This document shows positions 36,780 to 49,000 of a DNA stretch of 64,000 nucleotides, piece after piece. Position numbers and translations under genes: made by a program. The DNA lies in the NCBI GenBank assembly GCA_027946365.1, contig JAPEUQ010000019.1:558001-622000 (forward strand). The letters are read 5' to 3'. The stretch is from Kalmusia sp. IMI 367209. Lineage: Eukaryota; Ascomycota; Dothideomycetes; Pleosporales; Didymosphaeriaceae. Each line of letters begins with the position of its first letter. The stretch's first letter is position 1. The notes beneath the pieces are model-generated. The model was not told where the DNA came from, did no database searches, and worked only from the letters and a program-made list of their open reading frames with translations.

Positions 36780-38345
36780 ATGGATCCTCGCTATCAACCG
36801 GCTGATCTTGCCTTCGAAAGCAGGAGCTTCAGTCCTAATTTCGAAAACCCCGAATCAGACCCCAACCACAGTAGGAACCAGTCAGGACAAACTTCGCGGA
36901 CGGCTACTTGGGTCCAGACGCCCGGTGGCCTATTCCCACCACCGACCCAGAATCAAAGCTTTGCACCTGATCAGCAGCAAGGCTATTTCCAAAGATCAGT
37001 TGACGGCAATGGATATCCAGCAGACTCGAAGGGCAAAGATCCATTCAAGGATCCCACATACGTTACAGAGCGCTCAGTTCAACCGACTCCTACTGAGACA
37101 CCTCGCGATTCAATCGACTTAGAAAAGCACGACGCGGCAGCGGAACCACATGACCCGCACAAGAAAGACCCTAATCAGCCTTTCATGCCATTTGGGCAGA
37201 GGTTGAAGCACTTCACGTGGGCTTGGTACACGCTGACCATGGCTACCGGGGGTATTGCAACACTCATCTCTGTTCAGCCGCATCGATTTCCGGGCTTGAT
37301 AACCATCGGTGCTATCTTTTACGTCGTCAATCTCATCTTCTTTGCCACCCTCTGTGCTCTGATGGTCCTTCGATTTACCAAATTCCCAGGAACATTCAAA
37401 GAGTCCGTAACCCACGAGCGAGAAGCACTTTTCCTAGGACCGTTCTTCCTCTCCATCGCGACGATCATCACTGGAACGCAGAAATACGTTGTGGAATCAT
37501 ATGAGGCAAATCATCCAATGCGAGGATGGATCATCACTAGCATGGCTATTGCATTCTGGCTTTATGTCTTCTTTACATTCTGCCTTGCTGTCTTCCAGTA
37601 CTCATTCTTGTTCGCACATCACACCTACTTGCTTACAAAGTTCATGCCATCGTGGCTGCTTCCCATCTTCCCGATCATGCTTGGCGGCACGATCGCAGCT
37701 GTCATTGCAAAAGATCAGCCGGTAGGCGCACGAATGCCAATCATTGCTGCCGGCCTGGGTTGTCAAGGCTTGGGCTTTACGATGAGTGTCCTGATGTATG
37801 CACATTACATTGGTCGTCTGATGCAAGTCGGCTTCCCCAATCGCGAGCATAGAGGTGCCATGTTTATCGGTGTTGGACCACCGTCATTTACTGCACTAGC
37901 TTTCATCGGCATGGCAAATGCCATACCTGATGACTTCGACCTGCAGACGGATGGTCTGATGGATGCTAAGGTCCTACGGACGATGGCTTTGGTCTCAGCG
38001 CTCTTCCTCTGGGTGTTGGCTATGTGGTTTTTCATGATCGCATTCATTGCTGTGAGTTATACTCTAATGCTTCACAAAACTCATCACTGACATTTCCAGG
38101 TACTTCACTCTCGACCTGAGTACTTCCATCTCGGATGGTGGGCTATGGTCTTCCCCAACTCGGGTTTCATCATCGCTACCATCAACATCGGTAATAGCTT
38201 GCAAGATGAGATCATACTGTTCGTCGCGAACGGTTTAACAGTCGCCATTCTCCTCATGTGGGCTTTCGTCTTCTACCACAACGTCCGAGCGGTAGTTGTT
38301 GCCGACATCATGTACCCCGGCCGCGATGAAGATGTCGAGGACTAA
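36780..38345 (+). CDS. TDT family transporter (C4-dicarboxylate/malic acid or sulfite type)
   Basis: Plasma-membrane permease of the tellurite-resistance/dicarboxylate transporter family (Mae1/Ssu1/SLAC1 fold), 505 aa. Two exons: 36780-38051 and 38100-38345. An N-terminal cytosolic region of about 140 residues is Pro/Gln/Asp-rich. It leads into about ten membrane helices, from FTWAWYTLTMATGGIATLI through LFLGPFFLSIATIITG, AMFIGVGPPSFTALAFIGMANAI and GWWAMVFPNSGFIIATINIG to the last helix before a short acidic tail. The PNSGF and GPPSFTALA patterns fit the malic-acid transporter (Mae1) branch. Substrate cannot be decided from sequence alone. Confidence 0.92.
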
Positions 38346-40190
38346 ATCCTCTCGTCTATCTGCGCACTCACTAGCAAAGAAAAAGAAAAACTCAACCGTA
38401 ACTAGACTCCCACACAAGGCTCTCCAAAGAATATACAACCCTGCACATGATTCCCTTTATTCCCAACCACATTCGTTTCAGCGCCGTCACTCGCTCTTTT
38501 AGCTTATCTATTTAACTTGTCTGTTCACCACAACACCGATCTTACGAGAAAGGAGCTGCGGTCAATGTATTGTAAAGCTTAGGATGACTCCACACGGCAC
38601 TAGATGTATCCATTCATTTCTGTTTGTCTTTCTGTCTCGATGCATAGCGATGGCGCTTGGGGGAAGGGCATATTGCATACCCGGCTTATAGACTAGATTT
38701 GATACCACGCGTTGGTTGGCGACGTAATTTAGATCTCAAGTTTCAATACCACATGCAAAATGCCCCTTTCCCTATGTCTGTGTGCTCAGGAAAGCAAAAT
38801 CAAGAGTGAAAAAATATCGACCCTGGACCCAAATCCCATAGCGAGGATAGGCTTAAGACCTGGGTGGAGCAGCATCCATGACCAGTGGGCGTCGGAAGCG
38901 GAGCCTCCGACTGCGTATGCTGGGCTCTAACGTTTCATGCCGATCTTATGTGATGGACTGCCCGAGTTCCCAGGCCGCTGGGTCGGTGGGGGCCCAAGAG
39001 TCTTGACCGTTTTGGCTGAGCGTTCCGATGGTGCTCCGTCACTGCGGGAAAGGTTGCGTTGTCCCGCGACAGAGAACGGAAAGAAACGAACCGACGAAGA
39101 AGACCTTTGGGCAGATAGATGAGAATTTGTGGCCATTCTTATATGCATGAAGGTTATGGAAAGCTTGTGCAGAGAGATTCATGGCGCAGTAGGCATTTGT
39201 CACCGGCGATTGGACATGCGGATTAGGCAAGTCGGATTTTGTAGATTAACGGGTAGCACTTCGCTTCACTTGGTGAATTACGAGGGGTTTGATCCTGTAT
39301 AATTGATTTGGTTGACATTGTGCACCTAAGTGGAGGTACGTAGCTCATAGTTCAAAGGCTTGAGATGTCAAATCGGATGTTGTGTTGCATACTATTACAG
39401 TAACATAGCTCTTGATATGACTCCCCATGTTAATCAGTGCTGTGAATCAGCCCCATTCTTGAGGGAGATTTGAAATTATCTATACATGGATCATGCTGAT
39501 GAGTGGGCTAAGAATCCGCATGATCACATTGCTAATTACTCTTCTGCTGTCTCGCAAGCCGCGATTACGACAGCACTCTTCGATAAAAACCAGTTGAGCA
39601 TTTCGCAAAATGGATCATTCATATACCGTGTAGAGTCTATAATTCGTTCATAGGCAAGCCGCAAAAGTAGAGCAGCATCTTGTATCTGTTTCTGAAATAA
39701 TCGTACAATTGGCGTAGGTTGTGTGAACAGCCTAGAGAAGTTGTTTCACATTCCATGTAATAGATAGACCTAGCCAAGCTAATAGCCTGATGAAAAGAAA
39801 CACTAGTCATAGCCTTGGTTGTAATGGTGATGCTGAGGCCCCTTAGAATACTGATAATGTGGCAATTAGCTATCGCAAATGCAGAACCCCACTATCATGG
39901 ATGCGACGTCTATGTATCAAATCTCGATCCGTATCTTTACCGATTTCGTTTCGAAACAAAGACAGGACAAAAGCAAGGATGCCACTCAAAAATCGTATAC
40001 ACACGTGAATGGCTTGAGACTATGCCTTTCTGGGATTTCATACATCAAAGATTCCAGTTCAGCCGCATCGTCCTGCTCACTTATATCTTCCAATAAGAAA
40101 AAGAACATCCAGCACCCCAGAGCCAAGCAGTAGAGATTGTAAACACTTCGTTCAGTTTCCCTTTCGCCATATTTGGTTTGAAGACGCTCA
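38346..40190. other. intergenic, 1.8 kb
   Basis: AT-richer DNA between the transporter and the HET gene. No reading frame of interest. A short frame at 39815-40096 (+) has no recognisable features. Confidence 0.45.
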
Positions 40191-42275
40191 ATGAACCCCT
40201 TCAAGTACGCGCCGCTCAGCCCCACTAGGAATGAGATTCGCGTCCTACGTCCCACATCGATTTCTCCTACAAGACAGTCTCCAAAAGATGAATCTGCCGA
40301 TAAGAACAACGTGGTCACGCCAGACCTATCAATGGAGTTCGAGCTTGAAACCATATCGCTAGACGACAAACCCCCCTACACAGCCTTGTCGTATGTCTGG
40401 GGCACAGAAACGGTTGGAATGAAGACAATAAAGGTCAATGGCGCCAGCTTTTCCGTTGGAGCAAATTTAGAGAGTGCACTGCGGCACATGCAGTACAGAG
40501 ACATTGCACCAGCGATTTGGATCGACGCCATCTGTATCAACCAACAAGATCTCGCGGAGAAGAACGAGCAAATTCCGAAAATGAGGGCAATCTACTCTGG
40601 CGCCAGAAATGTTTTGATTTGGCTCGGCCCGGGCACAGAGCAGAGCGAAGTCATCTCGGACGTTCTTGACGCATTCTCGAAGGAGTTTCGTCGGAAGTTT
40701 GATGTTCCTGAATCTCCAAAATATGCCCTTATCGACTACGCCGAGTTTGAAACGGAAAATGACATCCTACAATTCATCGCTAGCGTTATCGAATCCACGT
40801 CTGAAGCTTCCTCGGTCTTTCCCTCTGCCGCAGACTTTCTGGGCTCCTTCGCTTCGTTTGTGGTATCGCGAGAATGGTGGTTTCGAGTGTGGATTATTCA
40901 GGAGTTTGTAGTGGCTTCTAAGTGCTTCTTCCAATGCGGAAGACGGAAACTACCCTTCGAAGAGCTAGGAACGCTTCTCGCGATTGTGATCGTGCTTTCA
41001 GCTATGATTACTTCTTCTGGGCTCGAGGCAATAGCCAAGAATGCGCAAATTACCAAGCAAGTAATCAACTTTGGTTTGATTCTAAACCTGTACATTTTCC
41101 GAGAGCAATTCCACTACCGCCACAGCCAACTACCGACTCTGTACGAATGTCTATGCTCGGCGTACTGTCGACCACAATGGAAAGACAACAAGGCTATAGG
41201 GGCTACAAACGATAGGGATAGAATCTATGCGCTCCTTGGACTCACGAGAGAACACTTAGTTTCCCTGAGATTTGAGGTCGCATACCAGCAAGGGTGTCAT
41301 AAGCTCTTTATCAAAGTTGCAATGCATCTTATCAGGACTGGAAACCTCGACATATTTGCCTTTTGCCAAGAACGGCCTGGAGATGACCGAGGCCCTGCTG
41401 AGGCGGAAAGTAGCAAACACTTGGATCTCAAGAAGCTCCCTTCCTGGGCACCAGATTGGACGAGGGACATTCTTTTACCAACAACGTGGTGGAAAGTTGG
41501 CCAAGCCGGCTACCGCGCCCTGGGAAATGGAATGTTCTCGGCAGGATCTAGGAAATTTGTGGAAGTTGCTTTCTCAACAACTTACGACAACCATCGTGAC
41601 GAGGACGTTCTATCCATGTTCTTAGGCGGGATCTTAGTCGGCGAGGTGCTTGAGGTTAAGTCAACTTATCTCAGGTCAGCGTCTACAGAATTTATCCATA
41701 CCCTACGTATTTATGGGGCGCTCTTCCGCGAAATTCAAATCTTATGCGATAGGTCTAAGGAAGTTTCTCCGGGATTGTACACTGATGTCCAACTCGATCA
41801 AGCTCTATGGAAGATCCCTATCCAGGATTGTGAACCGAAGTCGGACGGGGACGAGATACAGCGGGCGACACATCTCAGTGAAGCCCGGTACAGAGATAGC
41901 GTACCTCTTTCCGAAGCTGTGGCGTTACACTTAGAGAGCATCAAGCAAGAGTCCCAAACACCTTCAATAGATTCGCTCAACATCGTTCAGCAAGCTTCTC
42001 CAGAAATGAATCTCTATCTACTGAGCATGGCTACGGGATCTCCTATAAAGCCATTTATCACCGACAAGGGACATATTGGCCTTGGGCCGGGTAGCATGAA
42101 GGAAGGCGATATTGTCTGCATATTCTTTGGGGCAAAAGTCCCGCACATACTTCGGAGAAGGGGGAGTGCCCGAACCGGCCACGTTTTGGTAGGACAGGCG
42201 TATGTTTATGGTGTTATGGATGGAGAAGTTACACAAGACATCAATAGCGAGTTTCAGAGCTTCCAAATATTTTGA
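40191..42275 (+). CDS. HET-domain protein (heterokaryon incompatibility type)
   Basis: One open frame of 694 codons with no intron. The N-terminus FKYAPLSPTRNEIRVLRP is typical of HET proteins. The HET domain spans about residues 60-250: YTALSYVWG, AIWIDAICINQQDLAEKNEQI, MRAIYSGARNVLIWLGPG and later EWWFRVWIIQEFVVAS. Then comes RDRIYALLGLT at about 345. The rest is a poorly conserved C-terminal region ending in a beta-rich segment (GDIVCIFFGAKVPHILRRR). Proteins of this family trigger cell death after fusion of unlike hyphae and often vary between strains. Here no NACHT, WD or ankyrin repeats are present. The role in allorecognition is inferred from the family. Confidence 0.95.
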   Translation: MNPFKYAPLSPTRNEIRVLRPTSISPTRQSPKDESADKNNVVTPDLSMEFELETISLDDKPPYTALSYVWGTETVGMKTIKVNGASFSVGANLESALRHMQYRDIAPAIWIDAICINQQDLAEKNEQIPKMRAIYSGARNVLIWLGPGTEQSEVISDVLDAFSKEFRRKFDVPESPKYALIDYAEFETENDILQFIASVIESTSEASSVFPSAADFLGSFASFVVSREWWFRVWIIQEFVVASKCFFQCGRRKLPFEELGTLLAIVIVLSAMITSSGLEAIAKNAQITKQVINFGLILNLYIFREQFHYRHSQLPTLYECLCSAYCRPQWKDNKAIGATNDRDRIYALLGLTREHLVSLRFEVAYQQGCHKLFIKVAMHLIRTGNLDIFAFCQERPGDDRGPAEAESSKHLDLKKLPSWAPDWTRDILLPTTWWKVGQAGYRALGNGMFSAGSRKFVEVAFSTTYDNHRDEDVLSMFLGGILVGEVLEVKSTYLRSASTEFIHTLRIYGALFREIQILCDRSKEVSPGLYTDVQLDQALWKIPIQDCEPKSDGDEIQRATHLSEARYRDSVPLSEAVALHLESIKQESQTPSIDSLNIVQQASPEMNLYLLSMATGSPIKPFITDKGHIGLGPGSMKEGDIVCIFFGAKVPHILRRRGSARTGHVLVGQAYVYGVMDGEVTQDINSEFQSFQIF

Positions 42276-42764
42276 AGACTCCGAAATGGATTTATGCCTC
42301 ACTCGATGTATTTCGCGTCGTATGAGCTGCGACGTTTGTGCACTGAGTACAGTGAAGTGATTGCTTTAGTATAGTTCCTTCAGCCTGCTCGTAGGATTAT
42401 GCAAAAGGTGAAAATTAGGACACAATTGATTGGCTTTTCTTTGCCGCAATATCTCGGACAGTTCTTATTGGTTGAGATGAAATCCGAAGTCTGCCCTTTC
42501 AATAGCAGAGTGTCAAATTTCTCATGCTTGTGTAGCAGCGCAAAGCTTAGAACAAGGAGGTCGGAAAATAGCAAGTCGTCGTACCTCTGCATCACGAGAA
42601 GAGCTTCCTTTAAATAACGAAGCCTCCGAGAAGCCGAATTCTTCTATTCTCGGCACTCACATTCAGATTCCGCAGCACGAAGTTTTGATTATACATCTGG
42701 TGTCTTGCTGTCGTTCCAATCAAAATGCACTCCACCTCCTTGCCGTCTCGTACTGTTTATGGTG
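42276..42764. other. intergenic behind HET gene
   Basis: Region without supported genes between the HET gene and the HET-like remnant. Minus-strand frame 42380-42595 is unrecognised. Confidence 0.4.
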
Positions 42765-43030
42765 TCAATTGTAGGAGAAGGGTCGTCTCTCGCTGCTCTC
42801 ATCATACTCATCTATGCCTCCCGTCTCATGCTCATTTGCCTCCCCCTTCCAGAACAATGTTATGCACTGATAGATAATAGAACACAGCTCGCATCCTCTC
42901 GTCGCTGCGAAATTGATACTTTCAAGTTTGTGAGGTATGGTGTCTGAGCCGAGGATATTGGTTGACTTTTTCTGTGTAATAAGGGTATCGATCATAGTCA
43001 AGATCAAGGCATGCCAGACAAGCAGGTCGG
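42765..43030 (-). pseudogene. possible N-terminal remnant of a HET-type gene
   Basis: Reading leftward from the microsatellite, one frame gives PACLACLDLDYDRYPYYTEK and the next frame gives HKLESINFAATRGCELCSIIYQC. Together they resemble the usual start of HET proteins (a CxxC plus 'LD' block, then SA..GCELCxxI). The two blocks are in different frames and no intron of sensible size joins them. The frame ends at 42765 and no HET core follows. A truncated or frameshifted gene fits best. A chance match is possible because the stretch is short. Confidence 0.35.
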
Positions 43031-43035
43031 GACTC

Positions 43036-43118
<83 letters not shown>

Positions 43119-43188
43119 AAGAAGAAGAAGAAGAAGAAGAAGAAGAAGAAGAAGAAGAAGAAGAAGAAGAAGAAGAAGAAGAAGAAGA
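43036..43188 (+). repeat. compound microsatellite (AGT)27(AGA)24
   Basis: A perfect run of 27 AGT units (43036-43116) continues directly into 24 AGA units (43117-43188). One base change converts one unit into the other. All frames through it are open, which creates poly-Ser, poly-Arg, poly-Leu and poly-Phe frames in translations. These are artefacts unless the adjacent HET-like remnant is expressed. Confidence 0.98.
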
Positions 43189-44256
43189 AACAAAATTTCT
43201 CAGCAATAAGAGAGTACCAAGGCCCATTGGCGACTCTTCTGAGGCTACCTAAGCCATCGTAACGCAGATCGTGCTGCACCTCGGGATGGAGTCCCGACAC
43301 TGTGTCGAAGCGCGCAATGCTTGTAGACTGATAGGATGAGCAGATTCATATGGTGAGATGAAGAAAGCGGAACAATATAATAGGTTAGGTGGAATGTCAG
43401 GCTGAGTAGAGTGCAACGGTGGGGTAAGCAGCGAGGGCCTGCATTTCTTGGCAGTGGCTGCATCTCCAGCCCTACACATCGAGGTCGAAACCAAGAACGT
43501 GGAATAAGCTGCCTGAATAGCCCCCAGGCCATCGCAAATACGCCTGTACAAGAATATCATCTCGCATAACGTCTGCAGCTTCGTTTGAGATGAGGGGCTG
43601 GGTTATGCACATGTCTCATGATGTCCGTCGACTTCGCTGGCTAACATAGAAGACAATTGCTCTGTACAGACTGCGCACAAGCATCAATCGTTGAGTTTTG
43701 TCTGCTTTTTCATACTAGCCGCTGATCGAAAGCACAGAGAGCAACAACCTTTGCAAATTCTGGCTATCCTGCCTCGAGTCAGCCTGCATATGCAGCGTCA
43801 GCGGCACGACCCTCGCGGATCGCGTGGAAAAAGAGGATACTGCCCCAAAAGCGCCACAGCCCTACGCCCCGCCTCAATAACAAAGATTGGAGCACGGCAT
43901 TGCATCGGTAGGAACCCCCCATGAATAATTTAATACCTTTTCTACCATTCGCGATTGCCGATCGAAAAGCTGTGAGCGACTGGATTCGCCGATCATCCTC
44001 GACACTTGCCTGTTGCAGAGAAGTCTACATTATTGAAGTTTACGCCCGACGCGCTTGACCCTGCCCCCAATTGACGAGGCACCCACCACAAGCCGTATAG
44101 TCACCGAACTCCGGGGCGTGTCTCCAGGGCTGTTTTAACGTTGCTTTGCGTTAACGATATTATGCAGATAACCCCGTGCACTGCTTTCCCCGGCGGCTCC
44201 CCACTCTCATTGCCTTTTTTTCCTTTTCCTTTTGGGTTTTTCGTTTCTTTCTTAAC
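43189..44256. other. intergenic, 1.1 kb
   Basis: No supported gene. The last 60 bp before 44257 is strongly CT-rich (TTTTTTTCCTTTTCC), as expected just upstream of a fungal start codon. Confidence 0.45.
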
Positions 44257-45537
44257 ATGTCCGTATCTGCTGCGGATCTCAAATACCAACAGGAGCACAT
44301 CCATGACAATGTCCAGCCCAACATCTACGCTGCGTGCTCCGTCTGTCTGCCCGCGGCGTTCCTCGCCGTGGGCCTCCGCCTGTTCTCCCGACGCATGACC
44401 ACCGTTGGGTTTGGGAAAGATGACTTAGCGATCATAATTGCTTTGTTTTTCACTTCCGTCTTCGTAGCCACGTGTATATGGGGTATGGTTATATGCATCT
44501 TACTTTTCGCCCAGCGCCCGGTTAACCATTGGGGTGTAGTCACCGTCCTAGGCATGGGAAAGCAACAAATCCTACAGAACCCAAACAACACCGTAATCTA
44601 CGTCAAAGTGAGGCCTAAGCCCAGGCGCTAGACTACGCAAAGGATCTAACAACGTCGCTTAGATGACAATGGTTGCCATGATCCTGTACAACCCAGCGAT
44701 ATTCTTCACCAAGCTGTCCATCCTGCTCATGTACCAGCGGCTCTTCCCCATGAAAATCTTCCATCGCATCTGCTGGGCCGTCGGCGCATTCATACTCGCG
44801 TATTCCATCACTTCGCCCATGGTCACACTTCTCCAGTGCGTGCCCATCTCCGCGAATTGGGATCGCAAGGCCGCGGCGAGAGCGAAGTGCGTCGACTTTG
44901 CCAGCGAGCTCATTGCGCTCAGCACTATCAATGCTGTGACCGATTTCGTCTTGTTGATTCTTCCCATGCCGATACTGTGGCGGCTCCACGTCAGTCTGAA
45001 CAAGAAGATACGGCTCATGGTCATGTTTGGCCTTGGTACCCTGTGCGTCAAATTGTGTCGTTTCATACGTTATAAATCTCTTTCGTTGACAAGCCGCAGT
45101 ACTGTGATCGTGAGCATAATCCGCACAAACTACGTAAGCAAAGGATCATTCATGAATGGCACCTGTAAGCCTCACCAACCCCCTTTCTCACCCTCAACGC
45201 GCCGCGCTAAACCCCTCTCATAGGGAATAACTCATTCGGCCTCATGTGGTCCGTCGTCGAAACATGCCTTGCCATCGTCAGCGCATGCCTGCCGACCCTG
45301 CGACCACTGTACCAGAAGATATTTGGCGCGACGGGCGATACCACTGCCGACTCCTCTGGCAGCAGGATGGTGTACAAGGATGGGAGTAGCGGTGGTTTCG
45401 AGATGCACGCCATTGGGTCTAAGACATACGGTGATCGGAATCCGGGCAGGAGTGGTGTGCCGGTGAAGCATGTTAAGGAGGAGGGTGGTGGGCACCCTTT
45501 TACGAGGTTGGAGGATGATACGGGAGCGACTCCGTAG
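44257..45537 (+). CDS. fungal rhodopsin-domain integral membrane protein
   Basis: Seven-helix membrane protein of the fungal 'Rhodopsin domain' family (PTH11-like/SAT20-like, function mostly unknown), 369 aa. Four exons: 44257-44607, 44663-45042, 45100-45164 and 45224-45537, in phase. Helix 1 is YAACSVCLPAAFLAVGLRLFSRR, followed by GKDDLAIIIALFFTSVF. Further segments are MVAMILYNPAIFFTKLSILLMYQRLF, ILAYSITSPMVTLLQCVPISANWD and INAVTDFVLLILPMPILWRLHVSLNKKIRLM. The last two are FGLGTLTVIVSIIRTNYV and FGLMWSVVETCLAIVSACLPTLRPL. The W-E-x-x-x-A-x-x-x-A-C-LPTLRPL ending is typical. No CFEM domain is present at the N-terminus. A cytosolic Gly/Ser-rich tail closes the protein. No retinal-binding lysine can be claimed. 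Confidence 0.92.
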
Positions 45538-46008
45538 TGAGACCGTTTGATATATTGCATCAATGTTTCTATGAAGTCGGTCTTGGTCAGCTAATAGTCG
45601 CGTCCTCTGCCAGTTGTTGAGGGAGACCCACGATAGGGCATTCTGTAAGTCGATCTGAACTATGGATCTTGATCAGCTATCTAGGCAAGGTCCTACCTGA
45701 GTTACCCATCACTGGTACTATAACGCACAGACCGAGCGAGGCGAAGCCAGAATATACATCAAGAGCAACACGACTGCCAGTTGAAAACCCACCCACACAG
45801 CGCATCAACACAGCAAGACCAGACACTCATTGAACCACGAACCGAATCTATTCTTACATAACCACGCCTTGAACATGGGCGGGACGCCAGCTATCCACGC
45901 TAGCAGTCAACCATCGCCTATCGAGGCAACATCATTTGCACGACTCTAAGCCTATACACAACATATGTCCCATGGTCCCAGATTCGAAGAGGGACATGAT
46001 AGTTCTTT
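45538..46008. other. intergenic between convergent genes
   Basis: 471 bp holding the 3' regions of the rhodopsin-domain gene and the alanyl-tRNA synthetase gene. Nothing else seen. Confidence 0.5.
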
Positions 46009-49000
46009 TCACAACTTGAATCCCTCGATGAACTTCCTCGCCTCCTCAACCCCCTCGTCCACCTTCTCGGCATTCGTCCCGTTGCCGATCGCCGTCGGCG
46101 CACCGGGCTTGCCTCCCGTCTTGCCCCCAATGACAGGCGTGACGGAACCGGCCCACTTAGGACCGTCGGCACCCTGCTCCTTGAAGAACTGCATTTTCAG
46201 TTAGCTTCTTATCTACGACATCGATCATTGAAGGGAAGGGAGGGACATGGCTAGCATTAGATTACTTACCTCAGAAACGTAGCAGCCATGCGCGACCTTG
46301 CCCTCGCTAGCACTGAATAGATAGACGCTCTTGTCCTTGAGCGCACTCTTGGGCCCAGACACGCTCTTGATCGTCTCGCTAATTGCCTTTGCGACATTGC
46401 TTGACCAATCGACCTTTTGGACGAGGAACTTCGCGCTCTCGTTCTCCTTGAAGTAGTTCGTCACGACGTCTAATACGCGCTTGTTGTCCTGCTTCGCAAA
46501 CGCCTTTTGCTCATCCAGGATACTCTTCTGAATCTTCGCAAACCTCTCCCTGAACTGACTCTTCGTCAGCGCAGAGATAGTCAGCTGATTGAGCTCCGTT
46601 TGCATCTTCTTAGCCTCGGCCTCCTTCTCGGGGCTGAACTTGAGCTTCTCGAGGCGAGCGAGCTGCTCTTCGAAGTCGGAGGCTTGGCGTTGGACGTCAT
46701 GGGCTTCCTGGCCGGTGACGGCGACGATGCGCCTGATGCCCTTGGCGATGCCAGACTCTTCGAGGATGACAAGCTCTTTGATTTCGCCGGTTTGCTTGAC
46801 GTGTGTGCCACCGCAGAATTCGACCGAGACCTTTTCCCATTGCGAATTCTTGACATCGGCGAGTAGATCTTCGACTGGGACACCTACTGATACGACGCGA
46901 ACAGGGTCGGGGTAGGTTTCTCCAAAGACGGCGCGAACACCTCGGATCTCGCGCGCGGTGGCGAGTGGCACATCCTTGGCGTATACTTCTGAGTTCTGGC
47001 GAATGTACTCTGTGCAGATCTTCTCGATCTTGCCGAGCTCTGCGTCAGAAACAGCGGCCTTGTGTGAGAAATCGAAACGAAGTTTCTCGGGAGTGACAAG
47101 AGAACCCTTCTGGTCTACTTCGTCACCGAGTACCTCGCGAAGGCCGTAGTTGAGCACGTGCGTTCCTGTATGATTGTTGCGGATCGGGTGACGGCGAAGC
47201 TCGTCGTACTCAGCGATAATCTCGCTTCCAACGCTCAATTCGCCGTACTTCAGATAGCCTGTATGCAGCACGTAGCCAGCATACACCTGGACATTCTCAA
47301 TACTAATCTCAGCTTCGCCATCGACAAGCAATCGACCTGTATCGTACTCCTGACCTCCCTGCTCGGCGTAGAAATTCGTCCGATCAAGCAGCACACCGAA
47401 CTGCTCGCCTTCCGGAACTTCCTTCGTACTCTTTAAGAATTGCTTGTTGTGATATATAGCCTTGATTACAGAAGTGATGTTCTCGCGGCCAAATTTAGCT
47501 GAGTCGTCCGTCTTGGGCACGTCATTCATATTCTCGAGTGCGTTGAGATCGTGAACGTCGAACTTCACTAACGTAGCGGCAGCTTTCTTGTCACCCTTGC
47601 TAGCCTCGCGAGCCTTCTCTTGCGCCTCTTCGACCTCTTTATCATTGATGTTGAGACCCCGCTCTTCAGCCATAATCTTCGTCAGGTCAACGGGGAAACC
47701 GTAGGTATCATATAATCGCCAGACATCGTCACCCGGGAGGTCATTTGAGCCCCTAGCCTTCGCCTTTTGTGCGTACTTCTCAAACATGACTTCGCCTCGG
47801 TCCAATGACTTGGCAAAGCTCTTCTCTTCCTCGTCGAGAATCTCTTTGATGTCGGCCTCCTTTTTCCTCAATTCAGGGAACATGTCGCCCATCTGCTCGA
47901 CGAGAGTCGGTACAATCTTTGAGAAGAAGTCACCGATGTCCGTCTCGAAATATTTGCGAGCGTAGCGCGCTCCTCGCCGCAAGACACGGCGCACAACGTA
48001 GCCTCGGCCAACATTGTTGGGAACACCGCCATCAGCGATCGAGAAGGACATCATCCGGACATGGTCCGCGACGACACGGTATGCGGTATCGATGCCATCT
48101 GGGTCCTCTTTGCCGAACTTGCCCCTGTATTCTCGAGCTCCTGTGATTTCCTGTATCTTCTTGAACAGGGGGCTGAAGACATCGGTATCGTAATTCGACT
48201 TCGTCTTCTGCAGGACGGACAGCAATCGCTCGTAGCCTAGGCCTGTATCGATGTGCTTGTGTGGCAGTGGCCGTAATGACCTGTCCGGCTCGCGGTTATA
48301 CTGCATAAAAACGTTGTTCCAGATCTCAATCACCTCAGGATCATCTGCGTTGACCAGCGAAGCAGCATTCCTGTAGACACCGCCCTCGGGCTCTCTCAAA
48401 TCATAGTGTAGTTCCGAGCAAGGCCCGCAGGGACCTTGGTCGCCCATCTCCCAGAAGTTATCCTTCATGTTTCCAGGCAGGATATGGTCCTCAGGCACGC
48501 CCACGCTCTTCCACAGCTCTTTCGCCTCCAGATCAGCCTCCAGGTCCTCAGCGCCCTCAAAGTACGTGACGTATAACCTCTTGGGATCAATGCCGTATAC
48601 CTTCGTGAGCAGCTCCCAGCTGAATTGGATAGCCTCCTTCTTGAAGTAGTCGCCGAAGCTCCAATTGCCCAGCATCTCGAAGAAGGTGTGATGGTAGCTG
48701 TCCTTGCCCACATCGTCGAGGTCGTTGTGCTTGCCGCCGGCACGGATGCATTTTTGCGAGTTCGCGGCGCGCTTGAGCTGGGCGAAGTCGGAGGCGGGGT
48801 CGACAGTGCCTAGGAAGATGGACTTGTACTGGTTCATGCCGGCATTGGCGAAGAGGAGGGTCGGATCGGAGAGGGGGACGACCGAGGACGAGGGCACTGC
48901 TGCTGTCAATTGCTATCCTGCGCGCGGGACTCATGGCGGGGTCGAATTGAGGAGAGATTGAGGGTGGAGGACTCACCAAAAGTATGGCCACGCTCCTTGA

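Noticed and set aside
42765..43300. Long poly-Leu, poly-Phe/Tyr, poly-Ser/Thr and poly-Arg open frames
   Set aside because: They arise from translating the (AGT)n(AGA)n microsatellite in its different phases on both strands.
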